64,000 nucleotides of DNA from Camarhynchus parvulus (Eukaryota; Chordata; Aves; Passeriformes; Thraupidae), in contig NC_044571.1 of assembly GCF_901933205.1 (NCBI RefSeq), positions 8,223,420 through 8,287,419 of the forward strand. Reading direction: 5' to 3'. The notes under the pieces are model-generated. The model made no database searches, was not told where the DNA came from, and saw nothing but the letters and a program-made list of their open reading frames with translations. Position 1 is the stretch's first letter. Each line of letters begins with the position of its first letter. Below are positions 37,430-48,640 of the stretch, piece by piece. The position numbers and the translations under genes were made by a program.

Positions 37430-37800
37430 GATTTTCCTTTTGTTGTCACATTAATTTGCAACTCATTAATAGTGACAGCAGTGAGGTACTGCATGGATGC
37501 AGATTTGCATATTCATGGTTAACTTATTATTAAACAAATAAGATTTCCCTAGCTTAGGGAAAGTACCAGAGTAATGCCACATTGTGCATTATAACAGCCT
37601 GAATGTTTTATTTTCTTTTTAATATGTTAATAGATGCAAGGGGCGCTCTTTTTTCAAGTAAATATGCATCTATAAAAATAACGTGTAATTTAAAATATCA
37701 CAATTGTTTAAATAGTAATCTACTAACAAACCTGCCAATAATTGAGCACAAATACCTATTTAATGTACAAATCAATTAGTCAATTCTAAATGCTGGCTTT
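37430..37800. promoter_or_regulatory. Candidate distal enhancer / conserved non-coding element
   Basis: Unique AT-rich segment unlike its GC-richer flanks. It holds an octamer site (ATTTGCAT at 37,503-37,510), ATTAATTTGCAACTCATTAA near 37,450-37,469, GTTAACTTATTATTAAAC, ATATGTTAATAGATGCAAGG, AATATGCAT and CAATTAGTCAATTC. Such clustering of POU and homeodomain sites without repeat character is typical of developmental enhancers in gene-poor flanks. Conservation and activity are inferred, not shown. Confidence 0.35.
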
Positions 37801-40320
37801 GTTGCCTGATGACCGTAACACAGGCAGCACCAGCAAGGCACAGCCAAGCACTCTGCTGGCGAGGTGACCCAGAGGTGGAGAGCTGATCCCATGTTTTATG
37901 GTTCGTTACAGCCAAATTGGTTGGTTTTCAGTCGCTTTTGTTTCTTCTCCCCAGAGGAGTGGTGGGAGAGAAAGAAGACTGAGCTGGCTGTGGTGCCCAC
38001 TGCCACCCTCCCGTCCTGCTGGGCATGGCTGAGGAAAACGTGGCCATCTCAGGGACCTCCCTGCTCGCCCTTTTCTCTGCCAGCAGGCAGCCACCACCTG
38101 GATGTACCACCTAGGCACCAGCTTTGGGCCAGCCCTGGTGAGGAGGAGGAGGAGGAGGGCAGAGCTCTGTCCCCAGCATGTCCCCAGCAAACTCCCCTGG
38201 CACCGTGGGTTTCCTCCCCTGCGCTGAAGGAACCGTGGTGAAAAGCCCTTGGAATTCAGCAGGCACTCAAAACCTGCAGGTGAGAGGAATGGGAGGTGTG
38301 GAATGTGGGGCTGTCCTGCAGGCAGATGTTCTAATTCATTTGCTGGTAACAGAGAAGGTCCTTTGCCTGCAAGGTAGCACAACTTTTTTCTACTGGGCTA
38401 TTCAAGACTGTCCAGTATGCACAGCACCCCCCTCTTCAGATCCCTACTGCCACATCCATTTTTTCATTCCTTTCTGGCTCTTTTAAAAATTTGCAGGGTA
38501 GTGGGCATAATTACATGTGAGGAAACCAGCTGGTTATTGCAGTTCCCCTCAGTCCTGAAGTGAGGTTTCTTCCTGACCTGACTTTCCAGAGTCCTTTGAC
38601 GGTGTTGCCTAACCACAAAACATGGTTCTTACCCCATCCTGCTGTTCCCTTGTGAGTCACAAGCCAGCCCCTGAACCACTGGGCTGTGCTCCCAGCCTGC
38701 CCAGGCTCTGGAGCTCCTGTTTCTGGCTAATTGCAAAGGGTGCACGGCCTGAAGAGACACAGATAAAACCAAGGACGCTGAAATGCAGCCATCAGTCACC
38801 CCAAAGACTCCATCTCTGCAGGTGCAGAGCAGGGTGAGGCTGTTTTTAAAACCTGTGTACAGCAAGCTCAGAGTGCCCTTCTCCAACAGGGCATAATTTC
38901 ATTTTCTGATGTGGGATTTGCTTTTATCTTCATCTCCTGGCTCGGGTCTTTCCTTGGCACAGTGAGGAGTGCCAATGGGACTGCAGCCCGATTTCCACTG
39001 CTCTGTGGCTGAGGCTTTTCCACACTCTGAGCATGTAGAGGGTTAGGCAACACATGTGGCAGATGCTCATGATGTCAGAGACAGTGTTTAGTATTTGTAG
39101 CTGTCGAAATTTCAAGGAAAAGGCTACCTAATGAAAACCCTTTTCAAATATGCCATGAAACTCCTGTTTAAGCAAAGCCTTCGTGAAGGCAAGTCCTGAC
39201 AGGCCTCCTGAAATGAAAAGGGCAGATTATTTAACAGCTGATCAACACTAATAACCCTTGGCAAATACAGTATGCAAATTCAGAGCTGGAGCCAGCGTGT
39301 GCCAAAGGGACTCTCCTGTGACAGCCTGGCCTGGCTGCTCTCAAAGTGCTGCTGGTAACCACAGAGCCCAGCCCTGGGAGTGGGGAGACCTGGGCTGCCA
39401 CTGCCACTGCCACGTGTCCTGCCCGTGGTCTGTGGTGCTTGTTGAGGAGAAGTTCCTCCAGCACCACAGGAATTTAGTGGGCATTTGGTGTCTGACCACT
39501 CCGTGGGGCTGGGGTTGAGCTGCTGGAGCTGATGGCATAAAGCACTGAGGGAAACACGGAGTTTGAAGCTGGGTACCTTGTCTCCCCACTTCAGGGCATT
39601 TCTGGGTAAATATCACTTTTAAGTCTCTTTGTGACCTGCCAGTCTACACAAATGTAATTATTCTTTCTGAGCTGGGCCAGCCCATGGGCAGTTAAGCAAG
39701 GGATGGGGTTGGGTTTCCAGAGTGAGTTCATCCTTCTGTGCCCTAGCTCCATGTCATGAGGGTGGGTGGCTTTGTGTCTGCCTGGCTGCCCTGCCCTACT
39801 CAGCTTCCCCAGCCCAGGGACCCTCTCTGTGCTACCACTGGCTGCTGTGAGCATCTGGGGATCCGAGTCACCTCCCTGCAGGGCCAGCTCAGCTGGTGGC
39901 AGTGCTTGGGAATGTCCCCACAGGGGCTGGGTGCACTCACTAAGCCAGCAGATAGACCCAGCAGCCTCTCAGGGTGGGATGCACAGCGTGGGACACAGCC
40001 CATCCCCTGCAAGGGCAGGAGGCAGGGCTGCCTGGGTCTGGGAGCAGGGCAAGGGGTCAGGGAGAGCCAGGGAAGCGTTGCCCTTTTGGTGGCAGTGTGG
40101 CATTACCTTGGCTCAGAAAGCTGGGTAAGCCCGTGCCTCCCAAACCTGGATGCTGTGCCCATCCACCAGCTCCCAACACAGCCCTGAACTGCCCGGGGAC
40201 CAAACCTGCCTGGTCCCCAAGGGGTTACCTCTCCTGAAATGGCTGCCGTGCCCAAAGAGATGGAGTGCCTTTGAGTACTGCTGTTTTCAAAGGCTCAGGA
40301 GTGAGCTTGATTAGCAAAAT

Positions 40321-40338
40321 CAACAAAGAGATGCAAAT
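40321..40338 (+). promoter_or_regulatory. SOX-like plus octamer motif pair
   Basis: CAACAAAGAGATGCAAAT joins AACAAAG (a SOX core, reversed relative to the classical SOX-OCT composite) to a perfect octamer ATGCAAAT with a 2-bp gap. It is preceded by CTTGATTAGCAAAATCAA. This could be a chance pairing. Confidence 0.2.
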
Positions 40339-41230
40339 AGGCTGCAGCAGAAAGGTGCTTTGTGAGGCTGGGAGTCGGCCTGGGCGGTGGGAAGCAGCAG
40401 CTCTGTGTGCTGGGAAGCCCTGGAGAAGGGAGGGTGTGCTACTGCCCAGAAAGCAGCGGCTCACACCAGCACAGGGCTCTGCGGACACAAAGCAGCGTCT
40501 CTGCCTTCAAGGTTATTTAAGAGTAAACAAGAGCAGCCAGGAGGGAAGGAACCCACGGCACTCCCAGGCTGTCCTGTGAGCGCAGCAGATGGGGCACAGG
40601 CAGAGCAGGCTGGGGGAATCCAGAAAGTCCTTGCCCAGGCTTATTCTGCAGCTGCAGATCACCTCAAACACAGCCTCAGCTCAGCCCACGTTGGGCTTGC
40701 CGGGGCTTCAAACACCCCACCAAGTTCAAGCCTTTGCTGCTCAGTGTTTGCTTTCAGGTCACCTCTGGTGCTCCTCAGCTTTGCTTTAGCGGCAGAGCAA
40801 GGTGAGTCAGCCCCATCCCTCAGCCAGGCAGTGCTGAGGGATGAGGATGTGGAGGATTAGCAGAGCAGGTCTGCTCAGCAGCTGGGGCTGAATCACAGCG
40901 GGACAGCCCCAAGGACGGTCCCTGTTCTGCTGCCAGCGGCTCCCAAGTGCACAGGAATGCAGCGTCCCAGGCAGCCTGTTTGTGAGGGCGTGAGGCAGAT
41001 TTTAAAACACACAACAGGCGCTTCTGCGGGGCTTGGTCCTTTATAAAGTAAATTTATTTGACAGGTTTATTTCTTTATCAGGTATTTGTCTAACCCCGTG
41101 ACACTGAGAGAGACCTGATTTCCTGGTACAAATGTTAAAATGTAAACTCCCAGAGATGCAGCCTGTCACAAGCAGTGTCCAAAACTCCCTCACCCTGGTT
41201 TCTTGTGTCGTGGTGTGACAGCAGGAGACC

Positions 41231-41270
41231 CCAGAGGTGCTGGATAATCCCCAGAGACGCTGGATAATCC
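41231..41270. repeat. 20-bp direct repeat, two copies
   Basis: CCAGAGGTGCTGGATAATCC is followed at once by CCAGAGACGCTGGATAATCC, with two mismatches. A small tandem duplication in intergenic sequence. Confidence 0.9.
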
Positions 41271-43225
41271 ATGCTATGATCACACCAGGAGAAGAGCCCC
41301 AGTAAGGGGACAGCAGACAGGTTTGTGGCCCGTCCTGGCTGAGTGGCTGGTGGATTCAGGGGTTAAAAAAAGGCCTCTTGCAAGTGGTGCCTCCATCCAA
41401 CAGGATGGAGAGATTAGAAACACCTAAAGTGCCTGAAGGTTTGCAGCACCACTGACTGATCAAATAAAAATATGTGAATCATAAATCAATGTAATTTAAA
41501 GCAGACTTATTTAGAAATTGAGATTGGGCACTGAGGGACTTCTTCAAATCACTCTTGCTTGCCATTAGCCACCCCCTGCAACTCTGTGTGCTCTCTTGGA
41601 GCGGCTGGGGTGGGGGTGCAGATGTGCTGCCTCCCTTTTAAATCCCACCTGGGCAGGGAGCCGGGGAGGTGCCCAGGGAGGAGGAGGGACTCAGCTGCCT
41701 GCTCAGCCCCTGGCCTGCTGGCCACCGCAGATGAGGGACAGACAGACGGCAGCAGCAGCCTGTGCCGTGCGCTGCAGGGTGACAGGAGGTCCCAGCACAG
41801 CCCAGCCCAGCGTGTCAGGGAGCACAGCCAGGCCCAGCAGAGACAGACCCTGGTGAGTGCCTTCCCTCACCCTCTTGGCTGAGCAGACAGCTTTGGCTGT
41901 GCTGCTGCCAGCATTTGCCACCTCCACTTCCCCTCCTCAGCATCTCCAGGGGTACGCTGTGTCTGTGTGTGTGTGCAGGGGCTGCTGGCTGCTCCTTCCC
42001 CACCCCAGCTGTGCAGGAGATCCTATTACCTGACCCACAGCAGGATCCAGGAGGGGGAAGGTTGGCTCTCGGCTCCCTCTTCACACTGGGCTTGCACCCA
42101 CCCCACAACCACATTAGTTTTCCTAAAAAGGCACCCGGGAGCTCGAATAGCAATACCACCGTGGCATTTATTAATTTTTTAGCATAGCTCTCCCCCCACC
42201 TCCACTGTGATTTGCATACCTGTTAATCCTCTCCCTGCTGCAATATTTCTGTGAAGGATAGGGAAATGATTTCTGAGCAATAACTCCTTGGCTCTGCAGC
42301 TGTGGAGCCCTGTGTGCCATGCTGATCAGAGCAGAGACTTCCAGCGAGTGCAAGCAGGAACTTTCACCCCCTGAGAGATGCATCTCACCTGCAAGACCCA
42401 AGGAAAGCCATCCATCCCGATTCTGTGGATCCCAGCTCTGCCATTCCCAGGTGCCTCTGCCTCCAGGAAAGCCCCTGCCCTTGGCAATATTTTACCTTCA
42501 CAAAATCACTGTTCCTCCTGGCAGTGTCACTCCTGCAGCAAAGTTGGTTCCTGTGAGAGAGGGAAGGAAAGCCCTGCAGCCTGGAGGGTTCATCACTTTG
42601 TGCAGCCCTGCCTGGGGAGCTGGGAACACCCCCAGCTCATGCTGGGATTGACCATCCCATGGCAGGACTGTGCTGTGAGGCAAGCTCTGGCCCCAGCACT
42701 CCAGCTGGCTTCTGGTGAGGTCTGTGACAATTTCAACCAGCAGGAAGCTGCAGACCCTAGAAACTGCATTAATCACTTTTCTAACTGCTGTCTTTATTTT
42801 CTTCCCCCCGGGTTTTATTTCATTTGGATTTGTAGGTGCCTAACTCCTTTTGCAGTAAAAATCCTAAAGATGAGCCAGTCAGGTCCAGGGAACAAATTCC
42901 TCCAGAAATCCCTGGAAAAGTTGAGCCAGTTTTTCTTGTCATCCCACTTCCTCTGTGACCAGGAGGGGACAGGGCAAGCAGGCAGGGGAGGAAGGAAAGC
43001 AGGGGGATGAGTAGGTGGGGGAGAGCTCTGGGGAGCTCCCTGCCCTTACTTGGAGCCAGCAGCGTGGGTGGACAACAGAGGGAAGCACAGGAGAAGAGCA
43101 GGAAACTGAGTTTGGGGAGGACACTTCTATCACACGATGATAAGTCCCCAAACAGCAAGAATCTCTTGGTGAGGGAGTGACTAAACCCCCAGTTTGCTGC
43201 AGCTTTGTTAAAACTGTGCTACTCT

Positions 43226-43850
43226 GTCAGGGTCTCCAGCTGCTGAGAGCGACCCTGAGAAGAGTTGGAAAGTCTCTTTTCCCAGCCTGGTGGTCAAAGA
43301 AGGAGTCAGAGCTCTTCATTTCTCTGTCTCAAGGTTGTTTATTGTATCTTATCCATAAAATTCTTTCTCCTGTCCAGCTGAGGTCCGCTCAGCAAGACAG
43401 TGCAGGCACTCTGCCTGCTCCCAGGGCAGTGTTATGTCTTTATACTAAAAACTATGTGTACAATGTTCACAATTACTTTCCAATACCTATCACCTGTGTT
43501 AGACAGTGAGCTTCTTCTCTAAACCAATCTGTAAGTGACAACATCACAGCAGGAGATGGAGGCCAAGAAGAAGGAGAAAGGCAGGACATGCCCAGATCCC
43601 TCCATCTTGCCCCCCTGGATCCCCATTCTGAAAACCCCAAAAATCTACTTTTACACCTTGTGATAAATTCACCATCATTCTACTTAATTTTTCTTAGCTT
43701 GCAGATCTTCATCTAAGGTTGGTAACTTGCTCCACAGGCCATAATCAAAACCACAGGGGCATCTTGGGCTCTGTGCCAGGGTCTCTGAGCCCCCTGGCAG
43801 AGGGATGTCCTGGGTCCTGACAATGCTCCAGCTGTGCTGGAAAAATAAAT
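43226..43850 (-). mobile_element. ERVK-type LTR, minus orientation
   Basis: I recognise the string of a common songbird ERV LTR on the reverse strand: on the plus strand GAGCTCTTCATTTCTCTGTC, AAGGTTGTTTATTG, CTTTATACTAAAAACTATGT, GTTAGACAGTGAGCTTCT, GGACATGCCCAGATCCCTCC and CTCTGTGCCAGGGTCTCTGA. Read on the minus strand it has GTATAAAG (a TATA box, 43,438-43,445) followed about 100 bp later by AATAAA (43,338-43,343), the promoter-to-polyadenylation spacing expected of U3-R. The outer boundaries are approximate. No matching internal genes are adjacent on the minus strand, so it is a solo or truncated LTR. Confidence 0.7.
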
Positions 43851-44984
43851 AATTCTTAATGTCTGAAGGATGGATCTTTGAGGGCTCTGGCACCTTTGTG
43901 TGCTGTCTGTGCCCCCATGACTGCAGCTGTACAGACTCAGTGTGCAGCAGAGGTGATGCTCACCACCCCCTCTGTCCTGACACCATGAGGAACTGCCCCT
44001 GATGATTTTTGGCAAGCACAAGGAGGGTCAGGGGCACCAGGACAGCAAAGCCAGGCTGAGGATAGGCTGCACCACTGTCCTGTAGGGCCAACAGGGAGTG
44101 TCCCTTGGCTCTGCAGGGACAGAGGCTGGTGCCACAGGCACAGGGGCTGGGAGGGGGGACAGGGCACACCTGGAGCAGCAGATTAACACAAGCAGGCTGG
44201 GTGTCCATGCTCACACCATGCACAGCCTGGAAGTGACTGGGGCAGGGGCTCTCCAGGCACCCCAGCCCTGCGGGCTGTGTTTGCTCCATCAGGCACTGAC
44301 AGTGAGGTCTGGGAGGTTCCTCTTTCTGGGCTATATTAAGGCACACACAACGGCTGGAGATGGGTGAGAGGACAGTGAGGAGTTGTGAAAGAGCAGCACG
44401 CAGGAGCCTGTGAGCAACTGAGGCCTTTTGGCAGCGTTTCAGAAAATGGGGTGGTCCAGTTAGGGAGTTCAGGAAATTGTCTGAGTTAGATTAAACATTT
44501 TCTAAAACCTTCTGGGTTGCTGGAGAGCTGACTTGAAAGTTGGCAAAGCTAAATAAAACAAAAGTTAACACATTCCCCTCGAATTATACTGTTACAGGTC
44601 TAGTATAAAATCAGACTATTTTTCATTAGTTTCAACATCTCCTTCCATCTAAAGGCAGGAGGATCTGCACAGTAAAATACTGAGAATCTTGAGCAGCCAT
44701 GCAGGGGGCCACATGTGACACATAAGAGCTTTAGAACACATTCCAAAAGCCACAAACCACGTAACTTTCAGGCAGAAAACTGCATTTCTCTCTAGCTGGA
44801 GCCTGGGTGTAGAAGAGTCTCCGTGGGTCTGAGGCTCACTGGAGTCTTCCTTCAGCCCCAAGCCCCTGGAGTGCCCAGCAGCAGAGAGCTTGCTCTGGAC
44901 ATGCTGCTTGTTCTCCAAAGCTGCACTTTGTCCCTCAGGAGACAAGAGTGCCACAGTTTGGGCAAGAGAAGCATCACCTCTCAC
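43851..44984. other. Unassigned sequence between LTR segments
   Basis: No gene recognised. It lies between two minus-strand LTR-like pieces, so part may be decayed retroviral sequence, but I see no gag or pol motif in it. Confidence 0.5.
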
Positions 44985-45380
44985 GTCAGCCCTGCACAAC
45001 AGCGGCAATGGAGGCAAGAGAGGGGTTTCTCTCCGGAGAGGATGGGAAATTCAGGATGCCTCAGCAAAACAAGAGCTCCTCTGTGATCATTACATTGCAA
45101 GAGTTCTATTGTCATTATATTGCAAGGGTTCCATATTACTAGAGTTTGGTACCTCCTTGATGTTTCTTGCAAGCAGCTCCTCTAGGCACTGACTCCTCCT
45201 TGTCCTCTCAGCAGCCAACTGACTCCAGTTCCCACCAATCCACTCTTTTATAAAAACACTCTTCTGATTGGCTACAGGTGCAGCTTGTTAACATCAGGCC
45301 TGCTCCCAACTGGTTCAGCTGCACCTCTTTAGGGGGTAAGATTACTTTCTATACTACCTTTATTTTCTTATATTGTATCC
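44985..45380 (-). mobile_element. LTR-like segment, minus orientation
   Basis: On the minus strand, GTAGCCAATCAGAAGAGTG (CCAAT box) is followed by TTTTTATAAAAGAGTGG (TATA box at 45,245-45,252) and then GATTGGTGGGAACTGGAGTC, an arrangement typical of retroviral U3 and resembling songbird LTRs I recall. A 25-bp duplication (cattacattgcaagagttc and cattatattgcaagggttc, 45,088-45,137) lies downstream on that strand. No clear AATAAA follows, so the R-U5 end may be lost. Confidence 0.45.
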
Positions 45381-46654
45381 CCCTACGCTCCTCATGCCCT
45401 CTGAGAAGCCTGACTTCAAGCTGGGCGTCTCCCCTTCCCTTCGGAGAGCAAGTGGAGCTGGAGCTGCCTGAAGCAAAGGATTCCCAGTGCTCCTGCAGGC
45501 TGTGTGCAGGCAGGAGAGGCAGAGCACGCCCACAGCCTGCACCCATCCATGTCCCTGAGATGGACACACAGCCCCTGATCCCAATCCCCACCAGCCTGGG
45601 AAACTCCTTGCTCCTTGTCTCTCGGGAGAGGTTTCTGCTTGTGGGATGGGAAGCAGTATCAGGCACAGAGCAGACGTTGGGGCTTCCTCGCTCCATGGAA
45701 ATAAGGAAGTAGGAAGGCCATTTAGACAAACAGTTCCACATAAATCTTGGCCTGATGTTTCTTGCCTGTGCGATCTCCGCAAAGGGTAAATGGAACTCTG
45801 CTCCATTGATGAAGCTCAGTGCTATTAGTTATACCTGTCTTCGCTGCAGAGCTGCTCTGGGTGAGAGCAGAAAAGCAGAATGGCCCCAGGAGAGAGAAAG
45901 AAATCAGAACATAAATGCAGGTATCAAAGCAGAAAAATGCAGAGAGTGGTATTAGCCCAGTGTATGCTGGAGAAGAAAACAAACTCTTATCACAGCGAGA
46001 GCAGAGGAAGCCGTCCCACCGGAGGGAGGGGACAAGGAGGATGGTCGGCATCCTGTGGAGAGCAGATCTGAGCTCTGGGGGAGGGAGAGCACAGCCCCAT
46101 GGCACTGTGAGGGGATGCTGCTCTTAAAGACACAGCTGCCCTGCCCGGCTCTGCGGAGGGCAGCTGGGGCCGGCAGCCCGAGGAGCAGCCCCCGGGGAGG
46201 CTCAGGGCAGGGCTGTGAGTGCTCCCGATCCCAAACCATGGGGCTCACAGGCTCCTTGCCAGCCACGCAGCCCCGGGAGGAAGCGAGAGCCTGAACACCC
46301 ACCTGGAACCTGGTCAGATGAAAATGAATTATTGAAAGAAGCGAAGATTTATCGCCTTTAAAAATTTATTAAGAGGACAAGGAGAACAACTTTCTGCAGG
46401 AGCGGTGTTGGGAGGCAGCAGCAAGGAATGGAGTTTTGCCTTTGAAGGTGGCCATCTCCAGGGGGGAGCTGGTGGCTGGTCTCTGACCAGGGCGTCAGAA
46501 AGGGGTCAAAAGGAGTCAAAACCACCCCAGGTCGCACCCAGTGCCCAGTCCTTTTGGGGAGATGTTGAACATGCCAAGGACAACGCAGGGAGAACCAAAC
46601 AGAAACAGGAAGGACACCTTCAGTGTACAAACCTGCGAGTGAAGGCACCTTGGC
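45381..46654. other. Unassigned, possibly retroviral sequence
   Basis: No host gene seen. The stretch at about 46,320-46,620 (tttattaagaggacaagg onward) has a vague LTR feel on the minus strand, with AATAAA at 46,365-46,370, but no TATA box at the right distance, so I do not call it. Confidence 0.4.
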
Positions 46655-46905
46655 TAAACTCTGCAAGAGCCATTTCTCTTTAGAAATGTGCAAAGCCTGC
46701 AGTTATGGCAAACGGATATCACTAAATACCCTTCCTCTGGTAAATTTAAAAATATTCGTGTTTCAGTGGACACGTTCTCTGGTGCAATTTTTGTTTCCCT
46801 TCACACAGGTGAAACGGGTAATCATACCTGTAATCATTTTTTGCAAGCTTTTGCTTCATTGGGTGTGCCCCAAGAAGTAAAAACTGACAATGGTCCCGCA
46901 TAAAT
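46655..46905 (+). pseudogene. Endogenous retrovirus integrase fragment (broken pol)
   Basis: A short open stretch encodes part of a retroviral integrase core. LQLWQTDITKYP carries the first catalytic Asp, VSVDTFSGAIF is the adjacent strand, and LGVPQEVKTDNGP carries the second catalytic Asp. A TAA stop follows directly at about 46,902, and the part bearing the catalytic Glu is not readable in frame. Upstream, the zinc-binding region is disrupted by stops and frame changes. It therefore cannot make an active integrase and is a fossil of a betaretrovirus/alpharetrovirus-like avian ERV. It is plus-strand, whereas the LTR pieces at 43.2 and 45.0 kb are minus-strand, so they come from different insertions. 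Confidence 0.85.
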
Positions 46906-48640
46906 ATCTCAAAAATTGGCCACATTTCTGAACAGAATGCATTTCTATTTGCTCTGCCTTTGAAAGGAGCAGTCACCAATCTGCCCTCAGGCACTGCATT
47001 TCCAAGATATCACCTTTTTTTATAGCTGGGAATCGAGAAGTGCTTCCTGCTCTGACCTCCTCAGAGGAGGAGTGACGCTGTGGGGATGAGAAATGGAGGA
47101 ATGATCCAGGGGAGGATTCCCAGCAGTGAGTCAGAGGGGAAAGAGACCGAGGTGGAACTCGTAAAAATAGCTCGGGGAACAGGGACAAGTCCTGAAAGAA
47201 AAGAGTCTTTGTGCAGAGAGGATAAAATAAAATCAGAAAGGGTTGGAGCAGCACCACAGAGATGGAGATGAAACCAGGAAGAAAAGGCAGGAGGGGAACA
47301 CAAGAGAGGTTCCTGTCAATCCTTGCAATCAAATTTTAACGCCTTTGTAACATTTTGTAACATTGTAACACAAAATTTAGGATTTTAACACTGGGTTTAT
47401 TGGAGGCCTTGCTATTTCTAGCCGTCTGCCTGTGTTGCCTGCACTGAAGACACGTTCCCTGGTGACTTCAGCTCCCAATTGTGTTCCTTGTGTCCAAAGG
47501 GTGGTGTTATTCTTGGCGAAGAACAGCCAAAGGAAGACCTTGTTTGTTCACTTCTGATTTTAGTCACACCCTGGTAAGTATTTTTTGGTGAGTTCACCTC
47601 ATGCTGGAGTTGGTAAGGAGTAAAAATTCCTCCTGGCACTCCTACCCACTGAAACACTGCTCAACAGCAACTGCTCTGCCAATCTGGATTCCATCCCTCA
47701 GTGCCCAAACCTATGGAAATGAGTGTAGCCATTTGTCTTGTCACCTCCCTTCCTCTCCAGGGGTTCGGTCACACAAGCAAATCCCAATTACAGTGAAAGG
47801 GACCAAACCCAGCATGGACTTCCCACAGGTCCATCCCTGCTCGTCCCCTCCTGTCCATCTCTGGCCATGCCCTCCTGTGGGCCTTGGTCTGCCTTCCTCA
47901 TGGATTTCCTTTTGAACTTTTATTTTTCCTGCCTGTGGTTGAACATCCTTTCATGCACACAACTTTTAATTTGTGTGCATAGCGGTGACATTGGCCGCAC
48001 CAGTGTTCTCCATGCAGCAGAAGCAATTTGCTCACTTGATTTACTTTTTAGTAAAAATCGAAATTTATTTTTTACTTTTACATTTGCTGACTGAGATGTG
48101 ATCTCTTGCTCATTTCTATTGAAGCACACAAAGAGTACTACAGCTCAGAGCTGTGGCCCAGTCCTGAGGAAAACATCTTGGACCTCTGACAAAAGTGCAA
48201 GGGAAGTCCCCCTCTGATCCCTGGGCTGTGGTTTACAAACCAGATGGTAACTTTTATGCATGTATGGCCTTTTCTAACCACACTAAGACACTTATTTGCA
48301 GAAGACCTGGCCCTGATGATAGAGGCTCCTTGTTTGTGAACAAACAAACCTGTCAAGATAAAAACGAAGTCCTGCTTTAAAGTGTGTTTCACTGGGAACA
48401 ATACCAAACAACACCAAACCCAACTCCAGCCATTATATTCAAAAGAGAAGCAAACTGTCCCCCCGGGCCCCATATCTTGGAAATCCCATTATCTCAGCAC
48501 AAAGACTGTCAGGGCCCCAGCTCTGTGTCAGAGCTGAGTCACAAGGTGGCTGCACCAGGGTGTTTTGTAGGTGGGGGAATACCACTGCTCTGTACTGGCA
48601 AAGGCTTCTACCTGGAATACAGAAAGCTGCCTGCATAAAA
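46906..48640 (+). other. Probable decayed retroviral sequence downstream of integrase
   Basis: No intact frame. The frame at 48,195-48,380 reads DPWAVVYKPDGNFYACMAF with NHT and a cysteine, which could be a scrap of an envelope surface region, but I cannot confirm it. Other frames are short and interrupted. I treat the stretch as degraded retroviral or unassigned DNA. Confidence 0.35.

Larger units (their letters stand above)
37801..43225. other. Intergenic sequence, no gene recognised
   Basis: Moderately GC-rich non-coding sequence. Small features are SOX-like and octamer motifs at 40,321-40,338 and a two-copy 20-bp direct repeat at 41,231-41,270. Several frames of 100-210 codons are open (for example 42,378-43,010 plus), but none has a domain, codon pattern or splice context I can support. 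Confidence 0.65.

Noticed and set aside
46320..46640. Possible further LTR on the minus strand
   Set aside because: An AATAAA is present, but no TATA box at a suitable distance and the boundaries cannot be seen.
48195..48380. Possible envelope fragment
   Set aside because: Too short and not clearly recognisable; kept only as a low-confidence remark.
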